Shown here piece by piece: positions 36,875 through 46,223 of a stretch of 63,778 bases of DNA. Source of the stretch: Roseomonas acroporae (lineage in GTDB: Bacteria > Pseudomonadota > Alphaproteobacteria > Acetobacterales > Acetobacteraceae); assembly GCF_023223525.1 (NCBI RefSeq), contig NZ_JALPRX010000103.1, forward strand, positions 1 through 63,778, read 5' to 3'. Position 1 is the stretch's first letter, and the number at the start of each line of letters is the position of its first letter. Position numbers and translations under genes: made by a program. The notes beneath the pieces were generated by a model. It made no database searches. It saw only the letters and a program-made list of their open reading frames with translations, and was not told the origin of the DNA.

Positions 36875-38269
36875 ATGAACCAGATCGCGCCCGTCGCCCC
36901 GACGGCACAGCCCTACGACCCCCGCTACGACCCGCTGGTCGACGCGACGCCCGGCCGCAACCGCGCCTACGCCCCGACCTACTGGGTGGCGACGGCGGGC
37001 ACGCCGCCGGCCGATGACGGGCCGGTGGACCGGGACATGGACGTGGACGTGGCGATCGTCGGCTCCGGCTTCACCGGCCTGAGCTGCGCCCTGTTCCTAG
37101 CACGCGAGCACGGCATCCGGGCGACGGTGCTGGAGGCGAACCGCGTCGCCTGGGGCTGCTCCACCCGCAATGGCGGGCAGGGGCAGAACGCCTCGGGCCG
37201 CCTCACCCGCACGCAATGGATCGCGCGCTGGGGCGAGGACGTCGCGAAGTCGCTGCACGCCGAGATCCTGGAGGGGTTCGAGACCTTCGCCGCCCTGACG
37301 CGCGAGATCGACTGCGACCCGCAGCCGGGCGGGCATCTCTACATCGCCCATCGCCGGCGCACGCTGGAGAAGCTGCGCGCGCAGTCCGAGGTGGACAACC
37401 GCGTCTTCGGCTACGCCACCCGCGTCATGGACGCCGACGAGCTGCGCCGGGACTGGGTGGACGAGGCCGGCGCGGCGGGCGCGCTGCACGAGCCGCTGGG
37501 CATCGGCGTTCACCCCGCGAAGCTCGCCTTCGGCTACCTCGCGGCGGCGCGGGCGGCGGGGGCGCGGGTGCACACGGCGAGCCCGGTGGTGGAGGTGACG
37601 CGCGAGGGCGCCGGCTTCCGGCTGCGCACGCCCGGCGGCACGGTGCGGGCGCGGGCCGTGGCCTTCGCGACGGGCGGCTACACCGGCCAGGGCCTGCATC
37701 CGCGCCTGCGCTCGCGCATCATGCCGATCCTGTCCAACTCCGTCGTCACGCGGAAGCTGACGGCCGACGAGATCGGGGCGCTGAACTTCCGCACGCGCCA
37801 GGTCATCACCGACACCCGGACGCTGCGCTACTACTACCGCCTGCTGCCCGACGACCGCCTGCAGATCGGCAGCCGCAGCGCCATCACCGGCGCCGACGCG
37901 GAGAACGCGACGCATCTGCGCGTGCTGACGGACGGGCTGGCCGCCAAGTTCCCGCCGCTGCGCGGCATCCGGCTCGACCATTCCTGGTGGGGCTGGGTCG
38001 ATGTCAGCCACGACATGATGCCGCGCATCGTGCGGCCCGACCCCGCCGCGCCGCTGTTCTACGCCATGGGCTACGGCGGCAACGGCGTCAGCTACTCCGC
38101 CCAGGCCGGGCGGCGGCTGGCGGCGCTGGTGGCGGGCCGGCCGCTGCCCGAGCGCGTGCCGATCTTCCGGGGCGAGCTGCCGGGGCATCCCTTCGCGCCC
38201 TTCCGCCGGATCGGCCAGCGCATTCTCTACCGGGTGTACCAGCGCCGCGACGAACGGCCCGATCCGTGA
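36875..38269 (+). CDS. FAD-dependent oxidoreductase of the DAO / gamma-glutamylputrescine-oxidase group
   Basis: A 464-residue amine- or amino-acid-oxidising flavoprotein (COG0665 type). The FAD-binding motif is VDVAIVGSGFTGLSCALFLA, followed by WGCSTRNGGQGQNASG, and the C-terminal FAD contact is YAMGYGGNGVSYSAQAGRRL. PuuB-like enzymes oxidise primary or secondary amines to aldehydes. Between a taurine-type importer and a TauE/SafE exporter it could oxidise an aminosulfonate, analogous to the DAO-type TauY subunit of taurine dehydrogenase. That is an inference. Its stop overlaps the next start (GTGA). Confidence 0.9.
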   Translation: MNQIAPVAPTAQPYDPRYDPLVDATPGRNRAYAPTYWVATAGTPPADDGPVDRDMDVDVAIVGSGFTGLSCALFLAREHGIRATVLEANRVAWGCSTRNGGQGQNASGRLTRTQWIARWGEDVAKSLHAEILEGFETFAALTREIDCDPQPGGHLYIAHRRRTLEKLRAQSEVDNRVFGYATRVMDADELRRDWVDEAGAAGALHEPLGIGVHPAKLAFGYLAAARAAGARVHTASPVVEVTREGAGFRLRTPGGTVRARAVAFATGGYTGQGLHPRLRSRIMPILSNSVVTRKLTADEIGALNFRTRQVITDTRTLRYYYRLLPDDRLQIGSRSAITGADAENATHLRVLTDGLAAKFPPLRGIRLDHSWWGWVDVSHDMMPRIVRPDPAAPLFYAMGYGGNGVSYSAQAGRRLAALVAGRPLPERVPIFRGELPGHPFAPFRRIGQRILYRVYQRRDERPDP

Positions 38270-39030
38270 TCGCCGGCGCCGCCCTGCCGCCCGCCGCGCT
38301 GCTCGGCACCGGCTTCGCCATGGTGTTCCTGGCGGGGCTGATCCGCGGCTTCACCGGCTTCGGCTTCAGCATCGCGGCGGTGCCGCTGCTGAGCCTGGTG
38401 ATGCCGCCCGCCGAGGCGGTGCCGATCGTGCTGCTGCTGCAGCTCTGCGTCAGCCTGAACGGGCTGGGCGAGGCGACGCGGCTCTGCGACTGGGGTTCGA
38501 TCCGCATGCTGGCGCTGGGCGCGGCGGTGGCGACGCCGGTGGGCATCTGGGGCCTCGCGCAATTGCCGGCGACGCCGGTGCGGCTGGTGATCGCGGCGAT
38601 CGTGCTGGCCGCGGTGCTGCTGCTCGGGCGCGGGCTGCGCCTGGCCGCCCTGCCGCGCGGCGCCGGGGTGCTGCCCTTCGGCATGCTGTCGGGGCTGTTC
38701 AACGGGCTCGCGGGCATGCCGGGGCCGCCGGTGATCGCCTTCTACCTCGCCTCGCCGCTCGGCACCGGGGCGGCGCGGGCCTCCATGATCGTGTTCTTCC
38801 TGGCCACCTCGGTGTTCGGGCTGGTGCCGCTGGCGCTGCTGCGCATGCTGAGCTGGCCGATCGCGCTCGCCGCGCTGCTGGGCTTCCCGGCGGTGTGGTT
38901 CGGCTCCTGGCTGGGCGCGCTTCTCTACCGGCGGAGCCCGGAAGGGCATTACCGCGTGGTGGCGCTGACGCTGCTCACCGTCACCGCCCTGCTCGCGGCG
39001 ACGCGGGCGCTGCTCGACCTTGTCGCCTGA
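38266..39030 (+). CDS. TauE/SafE-family (TSUP) membrane transporter
   Basis: A 254-residue integral membrane protein with about seven to eight hydrophobic segments and the TSUP signature GFTGFGFSIAAVPLLSLV near the N-terminus, repeated weakly at GLFNGLAGMPGPPVIAFYL. Members export sulfite, sulfoacetate or related anions. A GTG start overlaps the oxidase stop by 4 nt, so it is coupled to that gene. In this cluster it would dispose of a sulfur anion after oxidation, which fits the taurine-type importer on the other side. Confidence 0.9.
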   Translation: MIAGAALPPAALLGTGFAMVFLAGLIRGFTGFGFSIAAVPLLSLVMPPAEAVPIVLLLQLCVSLNGLGEATRLCDWGSIRMLALGAAVATPVGIWGLAQLPATPVRLVIAAIVLAAVLLLGRGLRLAALPRGAGVLPFGMLSGLFNGLAGMPGPPVIAFYLASPLGTGAARASMIVFFLATSVFGLVPLALLRMLSWPIALAALLGFPAVWFGSWLGALLYRRSPEGHYRVVALTLLTVTALLAATRALLDLVA

Positions 39031-39045
39031 CATCCGGAGATGACG

Positions 39046-39394
39046 ATGCCCCGACCGGTCACGGTCTTCACCGCGAAGCGCGTGCTGACGATGAACCCGT
39101 CGCAGCCGGAGGCGACGCATGTGGCGGTGCGCGAGGGCCGCATCCTGGCCGTGGGCGGACCGGCGGACACCGGTCGATCCGCCGCCCGGCTGCCGCTTCG
39201 CCAGCCAGTGCCCCTTCGCCGAGCCGCGCTGCCGCGCGGAGACGCCGGGGCTGCGCGCCGTCGGCCCCGGCCATCTCTCGGCCTGCCTGCGGCAGGAGGC
39301 GCTGCCCGTGCCGGACTTCGCCGCGGGCATGGCGCCCTCGCCGGAGTCGGGGGACGTGCCGGCGCGCCCGGAGGCTGCCGCGAGCGCGCGCTGA
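39046..39394 (+). pseudogene. Chimeric relic: amidohydrolase 5' end joined to an oligopeptide-ABC ATPase 3' end
   Basis: From the ATG at 39046 (GGAG site 6 nt upstream) the frame encodes about 40 residues of a YtcJ-like amidohydrolase N-terminus (VFTAKRVLTMNPSQPEATHV). At about 39163-39172 the homology stops. In a different frame, the C-terminal oligo_HPY tail of a DppD/OppF-type ATPase begins: PVDPPPGCRFASQCPFAEPR, then HLSACL, ending at the TGA at 39394. Neither gene is functional. An interstitial deletion that removed the rest of both genes and anything between them is the simplest explanation. Confidence 0.85.
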
Positions 39395-39500
39395 CCGGGA
39401 TGCGCCGGCCGGAGGCGGCGTCGCGGCGGGCAGCCGCGCGGCGGCGCCATCGACGGATCGGCCGTGCCGGGCGACAGTCCGCGCCATCGAAGGAAACCGC

Positions 39501-41171
39501 ATGACCGATCCGACCACGCCCGATCCCGTCACGCCCGATCCCGTCACCCTGGCGGTGCTGCAGGCCCGCTTCACCGCCATCGTCGAGGAGATGGGCGAGG
39601 CGCTGCTGCGCACCGCCTACTCGCAGATCCTCAACGCCTCGCGCGACTTCTCGATCGCCCTGTGCGACGCCGGGGCGCGGCTGGTGGCGCAGGCGGACCA
39701 CCTGCCGGTGCACGTGGGCGCCATGCCCTACGCCGTGCGGGCGGTGCTCGACGGCGTCGGGGCCAGGCCGCGCCCGGGCGACATCTTCCTGGTCAACGAC
39801 CCCTGGCACGGCGGCAGCCACCTGCCCGACATGACGGTGGTGGTGCCGGTGTTCGGCGAGGACGGCACGCTGCGCTTCTGGAGCGTGGTGCGCGCGCACA
39901 TGAGCGACATCGGCGGCGCCACGCACGGCGCCTACAACGCCGCCGCCACCGACATCTGGCAGGAGGGCATCCGCGTCCCGCCGATCCGGCTGGGCGAGGA
40001 CGGGGTGGTCCGCGAGGACCTGCTCGCCATGCTCGCGGCCAACACCCGCCTGCCGCGCGACTTCCGCGGCGACATGCTGGCCGCGGTGGGCGCCGCGCGC
40101 CTGGGCGGGAAGCGGCTGGGCGAGGCCTTCGCGCGCCACGGCGCGGCCCGGGTCTCGGCGGCGGGCGAGGCGATCCTGGCGCTGAGCGAGGAACGGGCGC
40201 GCGCCATCCTCGCCACCTGGCGCGAGGGAACGTGGCGCGCCGAGGCGCGGCTGGACGATGACGGGCGCGGCAACGACGACGTCACCATCCGCGCCGCCGT
40301 GACGGTGGGCGGCGGCCGCGTCGCGGTGGACCTGTCGGAGAGCGACCCGCAGGTGGCGAGCTTCGTCAACTCCTCCTACGCCAACATGCGCTCGGCCGTC
40401 GCGATCGCCTTCGCCTACCTGCTCGATCCCGACATCCCGAAGAACGACGGCGTGTTCCGCCTGCTCGACGTCACCGCGAGGCAGGGCACCGTGGCCTGGG
40501 CCGCCGAGGGCGCGCCGGTCACGCTCTGCACCAACCATTCCGGGCAGGAGATCCTGGAGGCGGTGCTGCTGGCCATGGCCAATGCCTGCCCGGAGCGGGC
40601 CATGGCCGGCTGGGGCAAGCGCTTCCGCATCGCCATCACCGGCCGCGACCCGCGCCGGGGCCGCCCCTTCGTCTGGCACCTGTTCCACGCCCGCCCCGGC
40701 GGCGGCGCCTCCCCGGCCGGCGACGGCTGGCCCTGCGCCGGCGAATGGGGCGTGGTCGGCGGCATCAAGTTCGGCAGCGTCGAGATGGCCGAGGCGCGCT
40801 TCCCGCTGTTCTTCGAGCGCCACGAGATCCACCCCGGCTCCGGCGGCGACGGCACGCATCGCGGCGGCCCGGGCGGGCTGGCGACGATCCGGGTGGAGAG
40901 CGAGGGTCCCTCGGTCGGCAACACCGCGGGCGATGGCGCCCGCCACGGCGTCACCGGCATGGCCGGCGGCGCGCCGGGCGCCCCCCACCGCTACGTGCTG
41001 CGCGCGCCGGACGGGACGGAGCGGGTGCTGCGGACCAAGGAGACCGGCATCCCCATCCCCGCCGGCGCGGTGCTCGACCTGCGGGCCGGCGGCGGCGGCG
41101 GCTGGGGGCCGCCCGAGGGCCGCGACCCGGCGGCGCGGCGGCGCGACGCCGAGGAGGGCTTCACGGCATGA
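39501..41171 (+). CDS. Hydantoinase B / 5-oxoprolinase beta-type subunit (operon 2)
   Basis: A 556-residue HyuB-family subunit. Diagnostic blocks are LTAIVEEMGEALLRTAYSQI-like text near the start, ADHLPVHVGAMPYAVRAVL, FLVNDPWHGGSHLPDMTVVV and HPGSGGDGTHRGGPGG. The start has AAGGA 7 nt upstream, and an N-terminal 12-residue duplication (TPDPVTPDPVT) is visible. It is translationally coupled to hyuA downstream, in reverse order from operon 1 (hyuB first here). The substrate could be a hydantoin, 5-oxoproline or N-methylhydantoin-like ring. Confidence 0.92.
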   Translation: MTDPTTPDPVTPDPVTLAVLQARFTAIVEEMGEALLRTAYSQILNASRDFSIALCDAGARLVAQADHLPVHVGAMPYAVRAVLDGVGARPRPGDIFLVNDPWHGGSHLPDMTVVVPVFGEDGTLRFWSVVRAHMSDIGGATHGAYNAAATDIWQEGIRVPPIRLGEDGVVREDLLAMLAANTRLPRDFRGDMLAAVGAARLGGKRLGEAFARHGAARVSAAGEAILALSEERARAILATWREGTWRAEARLDDDGRGNDDVTIRAAVTVGGGRVAVDLSESDPQVASFVNSSYANMRSAVAIAFAYLLDPDIPKNDGVFRLLDVTARQGTVAWAAEGAPVTLCTNHSGQEILEAVLLAMANACPERAMAGWGKRFRIAITGRDPRRGRPFVWHLFHARPGGGASPAGDGWPCAGEWGVVGGIKFGSVEMAEARFPLFFERHEIHPGSGGDGTHRGGPGGLATIRVESEGPSVGNTAGDGARHGVTGMAGGAPGAPHRYVLRAPDGTERVLRTKETGIPIPAGAVLDLRAGGGGGWGPPEGRDPAARRRDAEEGFTA

Positions 41172-43237
41172 GCGGCTACCTGATCGGCGTCGATGTCGGC
41201 GGCACCTTCACCGACGTGGTCGGCATCGCGCCGGACGGCGGCACCACCCTGGCCAAGGCGCCCAGCACCCCGGCCGACCAGAGCGAGGGCGTGCTGGCCG
41301 GCATCGCCCGGCTGGCCGAGATGCTCGGCCTCGGCACCGCCGACCTGCTGGCCCGCACCGGGCGGATCGTGCACGGCACCACGGTGGCGACCAACGCGCT
41401 GCTGGAGCATCGCGGCGCCCGGGTCGCGATGCTGACCACCGAGGGGCACCGCGACGTGATCGAGATGCGCGAGGGCATGAAGCCCGACCGCTACGACCTG
41501 CGCGCCGCCCCGCCCGCGCCGCTGGTGCCGCGCGCGCGCCGCCTGCCGGTGCGCGAGCGGCTGCGCGACGACGGACGGGTGGAGACGGCGCTCGATCCCG
41601 ACTCCCTCGCCGCCGCCGTCGCCGCCGCGCGGGCGGCCGGCGCGGAGGCGGTGGCGGTCTGCTTCCTGCACGCCTGGCGCGACCCGACGCACGAGCGCGC
41701 GGCGGCCGAGGCGGTGCGCGCCGCCATGCCGGACGCCTTCGTCACCACCTCCGCCGAGGTGCTGCCGCAGATCAAGGAGTTCGAGCGCTTCTCGACCACG
41801 GCGGTGAACGCCTATGTCGGGCCGCTGGTCAGCCGCTACCTCGACCGGCTCGGCGGCCGGCTGGCGGCGGCGGGCTTCGCGGGGCCGCTCTTCGTCATCC
41901 TGAGCCATGGCGGCGTGGCCCCGGTGGCCGAGGCGGCGCGTCTGGCGGCCGGCACCGCCCTCTCGGGCCCGGCCGGCGGCGTCGCGGCGGCGGTGGCGAT
42001 CGCGCGCTCCGGCGCCGCGCGCGACCTCGTCACCTTCGACATGGGCGGCACCTCCACCGACATCGCCCTGGTCGAGGGCGGCGAGGCGGCGCTGGGCCGC
42101 GGCCGCGCCGTGGGCGGCGAGCGGATCGCGCTGGAGAGCCTCGACATCGTCACGCTGGGCGCGGGCGGCGGCTCGATCGGCCATGTCGGGCCGGGCGGCA
42201 CGCTGCAGGTGGGGCCGCGCTCGGCCGGCGCCGTGCCCGGCCCCGCCGCCTACGGCACGGGCGGCACCGAGCCGACCGTGACCGACGCCAACCTCGTGCT
42301 CGGCTACCTCGACCCGGCGCGCTTCCTGGGCGGGCGCCGCCGCCTGGACCCGGCGGCCGCGCGCGCCGCGCTGGCGCGGCTGGGCGGGGCGCTGGGGCTC
42401 TCGGCCGAGGCGACGGCGGCCGGCATGCTGCGCGTCGCCAATGCCCGCATGGCGGACGGCATCCGCATCGCCACGGTGCGCCGCGGCGTCGATCCGCGCG
42501 GCTTCGCGCTGCTGAGCTTCGGCGGCGCCGCCGGGCTGCACGCCACCGCCGTGGCGCGGGAGATCGGCATCGGCCGCGTGCTGGTGCCGCTCTTCGCCGC
42601 CGGCCTGTCCGCCTGGGGCATGCTGCACACCGACCTGCGCTACGAGCTCAGCCGCTCCGTGCTGGACGAGGGCACGCTGCGCGACGAGGCCGCCCTGCGC
42701 GCCCCCTTCGACGCGCTGGAGGCCGAGGCCCGGGACCGGCTGCGCGGCTGGTGGTCCGGCGAGGTGGCGATCCGCCGCCGCGCCGACATGCGCTACGGCG
42801 AGCAGGTCTTCGAGATCGACGTGCCGCTGGACGGGGTGGACTGGGATTCGCCCGGCCTGCCGGCGCGCGTCGCCGCCGCCTTCCATGCCCGCCACCGGGC
42901 GCTGTTCACCTACGACCTGCCGGGCGAGGCGGTGGTGCTGGTCAATGCCCGGCTGGCCGCGGTGGGCCGCCTGCCCGCCCGGCCGTCGCGGGCTGGGCGC
43001 GCCGGAGGCGGCGCGGCCGGCGGCGGGGCGGCCCCGGCGACGCGCCCGGTGCATCTGGAGGGGACGACGCGCGCGGTGCCGCTGCACGACTTCGCCGCCC
43101 TGCCGGAAGGGGCGGCCATCGCCGGCCCCGCCATCGTCGAGAGCGACACCACGACCGTCCTGCTGCTGCCGGGCGACATGGCCGTGATGGGGCCGGACGG
43201 GCTGCTCGACGTCGCCGTCGCCGGCGGGCCCGGCTGA
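41168..43237 (+). CDS. Hydantoinase A / 5-oxoprolinase alpha-type subunit (operon 2)
   Basis: A 689-residue HyuA-family ATPase subunit: LIGVDVGGTFTDVVGI at the N-terminus, HGTTVATNALLEHRGA, EFERFSTTAVNAYV, TFDMGGTSTDIALVEGG and GAGGGSIGHVGPGG. It forms the complex with the HyuB encoded 4 nt upstream (ATGA overlap). A Gly/Ala-rich linker near residues 610-630 precedes the C-terminal module. No racemase, carbamoylase or regulator gene sits directly beside the pair, so the substrate is open. Confidence 0.93.
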   Translation: MSGYLIGVDVGGTFTDVVGIAPDGGTTLAKAPSTPADQSEGVLAGIARLAEMLGLGTADLLARTGRIVHGTTVATNALLEHRGARVAMLTTEGHRDVIEMREGMKPDRYDLRAAPPAPLVPRARRLPVRERLRDDGRVETALDPDSLAAAVAAARAAGAEAVAVCFLHAWRDPTHERAAAEAVRAAMPDAFVTTSAEVLPQIKEFERFSTTAVNAYVGPLVSRYLDRLGGRLAAAGFAGPLFVILSHGGVAPVAEAARLAAGTALSGPAGGVAAAVAIARSGAARDLVTFDMGGTSTDIALVEGGEAALGRGRAVGGERIALESLDIVTLGAGGGSIGHVGPGGTLQVGPRSAGAVPGPAAYGTGGTEPTVTDANLVLGYLDPARFLGGRRRLDPAAARAALARLGGALGLSAEATAAGMLRVANARMADGIRIATVRRGVDPRGFALLSFGGAAGLHATAVAREIGIGRVLVPLFAAGLSAWGMLHTDLRYELSRSVLDEGTLRDEAALRAPFDALEAEARDRLRGWWSGEVAIRRRADMRYGEQVFEIDVPLDGVDWDSPGLPARVAAAFHARHRALFTYDLPGEAVVLVNARLAAVGRLPARPSRAGRAGGGAAGGGAAPATRPVHLEGTTRAVPLHDFAALPEGAAIAGPAIVESDTTTVLLLPGDMAVMGPDGLLDVAVAGGPG

Positions 43238-43373
43238 ACCTTCCGCCGGCTTCGCGCGGCGCCACGCCGGCGGCCGGTGCCGGTGCCGGTGCCGGGGCCG
43301 CGCCGGCCGCCGGCCTTCGCGCGGGCTCTCCCCTCGCCTTGCCCGATCCCGGCCCGGCCTGCGAAGCTTGCGG

Positions 43374-45218
43374 ATGTCCCTGCGCGAACCGAAGCTCTTC
43401 GCCGGCGAGCGGCTGCGCCGGCTGCGCCTCGCGCGGCCGCTCAGCCAGGCGGCGCTGGCGCGCGCGCTCGGCCTCTCGCCCTCCTACCTGAACCAGATCG
43501 AGCGCGACCAGCGGCCGCTGCCGCGCGCCGTGCTGCACCGGCTGTGCGAGGAATTCGGCGTCGGCCTCGGCTACTTCGCCGACGGCGAGGACCTGCGCCA
43601 GGCCGGCGACCTGCGCGAGGCGACGGCCGACCCGCTCTTCGCCGCTCCCGCCGTGGCCCCCGACGAGGCGCAGGCGGCGGTGCGCGCGGCGCCGGAGCTG
43701 TCGCGCCGCTTCCTCACCCTCTACCGCGCCTATCTCGCGCTCGACGAGGAGCACCGCTCGCTGCGCGCCCGCGTCGCGGCGGACGCGGCGCTGGCGGATG
43801 CGCCGCCGCGCCTGCCCTACGACGAGGTGCGCGACTGGGTGCAGTCCCGCCGCAACCACTTCCCCGCCCTCGACGACGCCGCCGAGGCGCTGTTCGAGGA
43901 GCGCGGCTTCGCGACGGCCACGCTGCGCGACGACCTGCAGCGCCACCTGCGCGACCGCCACGGCGTCGCCGTCGCAGAGGCGCCCGGCCTGCCCGCGGCC
44001 GGCATGCTCTGGCGCCTCGACCGCCGCGCGCGCCGGCTCATCCTGGCCGACGAGATGGCGCCGGAAAGCCGCGCCTTCTGCCTCGCCCACGTGGTCGGGC
44101 TGCTGGAGCAGGGCCGCGCCATGGACCGCATCGTCGCCGATGCCGGGCTGCCGAGCGGCGAGGCGCGCTCGCTCGCCCGCGTCGGCCTCGCCAATTACTA
44201 CGCCGGCGCGCTGATGCTGCCCTACCGCCGCTTCCACGCCGAGGCGCGGGCGCTGCGCCACGACATCGAGCGCCTCCAGCGCCGCTTCGGCGCCAGCTTC
44301 GAGCAGGTCTGCCACCGCCTCTCCACGCTGCAGCGGCCGGGGCTGGCGGGGGTGCCCTTCTACTTCCTCAAGACCGACATCGCCGGCAACGTCTCGAAGC
44401 GCAGCAGCGCCACGCGCTTCCACTTCGCCCGCTTCGGCGGCGCCTGCCCGCTGTGGAACGTGCACCAGGCCTTCGCGCAGCCCGGCCGCATCCTGGTCCA
44501 GCTCGCCCGCACGCCGGACGGCGCCACCTGGCTCTGCTTCGCCCGCACCGTCGGCACCGGCGGCGGCTCCTTCCTGGCCCGCCCGCGCGAGGTGGCGGTG
44601 GGGCTGGGCTGCGAGGTCGCCCATGCCGACCAGCTCGTCTACGCGGCCGGCCTCGCCCTGAACGACCCGGACGTCGCCGTGCCGATCGGTCCCGGCTGCC
44701 GGGTCTGCGAGCGCGCCGACTGCCGCCACCGCGCCATGCCGCCCATGGGCCACGCGCTGGATGTCGGCACCGCCGAGCGCGGCGTGCTGCCCTACCGCGT
44801 CGCGGCGGCCCGGGGGGCGGCCCAGGAGGGAGCTAAGGGGGCGTCCCAGGAGGGGACCCGGGGGACGGCCGAGGCGGTGGTCCGGGACGCGCATCGCGCG
44901 GCGGCGCCGGGCGCGCGACGGGAGGGGAACGGAGGGGCGGCGCGGCGGGTGCCGCCGGCGGGCGCCGCCCGGCCGCCCCTTCCGCCGCCCACGGGCACCG
45001 GCGGGAGGCCGGCGGCGCCGGGCACCGCGGCCGACCGTCGGGTGCCGCCGGCCATGCCCGCGCGGCCGGAGGGGCGCGCCGGCGCTGGCGACGCGCGGCA
45101 GGCGGGCCGCGGCGGGGCACCGGACCGTCGACAACCCCTGGCGGCGGGCGGCGGAGAGCGCCACTCTATGGCCGATGATCCTGGCAGGCCCCTCGGCAAG
45201 CCTCTCGGCGAGCCCTGA
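43374..45218 (+). CDS. ScfR/RamB-like XRE regulator with ImmA/IrrE-like region and a long C-terminal extension
   Basis: The N-terminal XRE helix-turn-helix (SQAALARALGLSPSYLNQIE) is followed by a DUF955/DUF2083-type region, including the GCPLWNVHQAF segment and a cysteine cluster (GCRVCERADCRHR) typical of short-chain-fatty-acyl regulators of prp genes. Relatives end near residue 475, but this frame continues about 135 residues of Ala/Gly/Pro/Arg-rich sequence closing in PLGKPLGEP. The extension may reflect a lost stop or a real tail. The ATG at 43374 is chosen over a TTG at 43368. It may regulate prpD-prpC at 17-20 kb. Confidence 0.85.
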   Translation: MSLREPKLFAGERLRRLRLARPLSQAALARALGLSPSYLNQIERDQRPLPRAVLHRLCEEFGVGLGYFADGEDLRQAGDLREATADPLFAAPAVAPDEAQAAVRAAPELSRRFLTLYRAYLALDEEHRSLRARVAADAALADAPPRLPYDEVRDWVQSRRNHFPALDDAAEALFEERGFATATLRDDLQRHLRDRHGVAVAEAPGLPAAGMLWRLDRRARRLILADEMAPESRAFCLAHVVGLLEQGRAMDRIVADAGLPSGEARSLARVGLANYYAGALMLPYRRFHAEARALRHDIERLQRRFGASFEQVCHRLSTLQRPGLAGVPFYFLKTDIAGNVSKRSSATRFHFARFGGACPLWNVHQAFAQPGRILVQLARTPDGATWLCFARTVGTGGGSFLARPREVAVGLGCEVAHADQLVYAAGLALNDPDVAVPIGPGCRVCERADCRHRAMPPMGHALDVGTAERGVLPYRVAAARGAAQEGAKGASQEGTRGTAEAVVRDAHRAAAPGARREGNGGAARRVPPAGAARPPLPPPTGTGGRPAAPGTAADRRVPPAMPARPEGRAGAGDARQAGRGGAPDRRQPLAAGGGERHSMADDPGRPLGKPLGEP

Positions 45219-45299
45219 CGCGCTCCGGCGACGGAGATTCCGCGACGCCCCGCGCCGCCATCCCGAACCCGCCACCCCGACATGCCGGAGGCCGCCGCG

Positions 45300-45584
45300 A
45301 TGAGTGAGGTCGTCAGCCTCAGCCGCCTCGCCGAGGACCGCATCTGGGCGGTGATCGCCTCGATCGGCCGCACCCAGCGCATCGCCGAGGTCTACCCCAG
45401 CCGCGTCGCCGCCCTGGCCGACCGTGCCTGGCGCGAGCAGCAGGTGCGCGCCTATGCCGGCTTCCTCGGCACGGGGAAGCAGCCCCTGCCCCGCTACAGC
45501 GTGGCGCCGATCCGCCGCGCCGACCTGCCGCGCAAGTGGACCCCCCTCCCCGCCCTCGGCTTCCTGCGCGGCCGGTTCATCTGA
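45300..45584 (+). CDS. Small protein of unknown function
   Basis: A 94-residue frame with a GGAGG site 8 nt upstream of the ATG. It is not low-complexity: SLSRLAEDRIWAVIASIGRT suggests an N-terminal helix, followed by the basic, proline-containing stretch RRADLPRKWTPLPALG. No signal peptide, membrane segment or known domain is visible. It starts 81 nt after the ScfR-like gene and could be its co-transcribed partner. An upstream ATG at 45282 is possible. Confidence 0.6.
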   Translation: MSEVVSLSRLAEDRIWAVIASIGRTQRIAEVYPSRVAALADRAWREQQVRAYAGFLGTGKQPLPRYSVAPIRRADLPRKWTPLPALGFLRGRFI

Positions 45585-45758
45585 CAGCGCCCCGCACGGG
45601 TCCGGACGTGCGCGGGGCGGCACGGGCCCCGGCGCGGCCGGCGCCGCGCGCGGCATGAAGCGTTTCAGTGCGAGGCGGGATCGTTCCCGTATGATGCGGG
45701 CCATCGGTCCCCGCCCAGGCGGCGGCCGGGCCGCACGTCCACCAGGGAATCCAGCCCC

Positions 45759-46223
45759 ATGCACGACAGCCCGCACCTCGCCGCCCAGACGACGCACACG
45801 CTCGGCCGCATCCTCCTCGGCGGCCTCTACTTCATGGCGGCCCTCAGCCACATCCCGGAATGGAGCCCGACCGTCGCCGCCATGCAGGGCCTCGGCGTGC
45901 CGGCGGCGCCGGCGATGCTCGCGGTGGCGACGCTGGTGCAGGCGGTGGGCGGGCTCGGCCTGCTGCTGGGCTGGCACGGGCGGCTCTCGGCCCTGGCGCT
46001 GGCCGGCTTCACCGTGACCGTCACCTACGTCTTCCACGCCTTCTGGACGCTGGAAGGGCCGATGGCGATCGTCGAGTTCCACGCCTTCCTGGCCAATGTC
46101 GGCCTGACCGGCGCGATGCTGATGGCGGCCGGCGCGGGCAGCGGGCCGTGGTCGGTGGACGCCTGGCTGGCGCGGCGGGCCGGGGTGCGGCCGATGGCGT
46201 TGCAGGCGGCCGGGGCCGCCTGA
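45759..46223 (+). CDS. DoxX-family membrane protein
   Basis: A 154-residue protein with four predicted membrane helices. The DoxX pattern starts LGRILLGGLYFMAALSHI and continues with GLGLLLGWHGRLSALALAGF and FHAFLANVGLTGAMLMAAGA. DoxX proteins are small inner-membrane proteins linked to quinone, thiosulfate or redox functions; the specific role is not readable. It is followed by a repeat element and convergent with the lipoprotein gene beyond it. Confidence 0.87.
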   Translation: MHDSPHLAAQTTHTLGRILLGGLYFMAALSHIPEWSPTVAAMQGLGVPAAPAMLAVATLVQAVGGLGLLLGWHGRLSALALAGFTVTVTYVFHAFWTLEGPMAIVEFHAFLANVGLTGAMLMAAGAGSGPWSVDAWLARRAGVRPMALQAAGAA

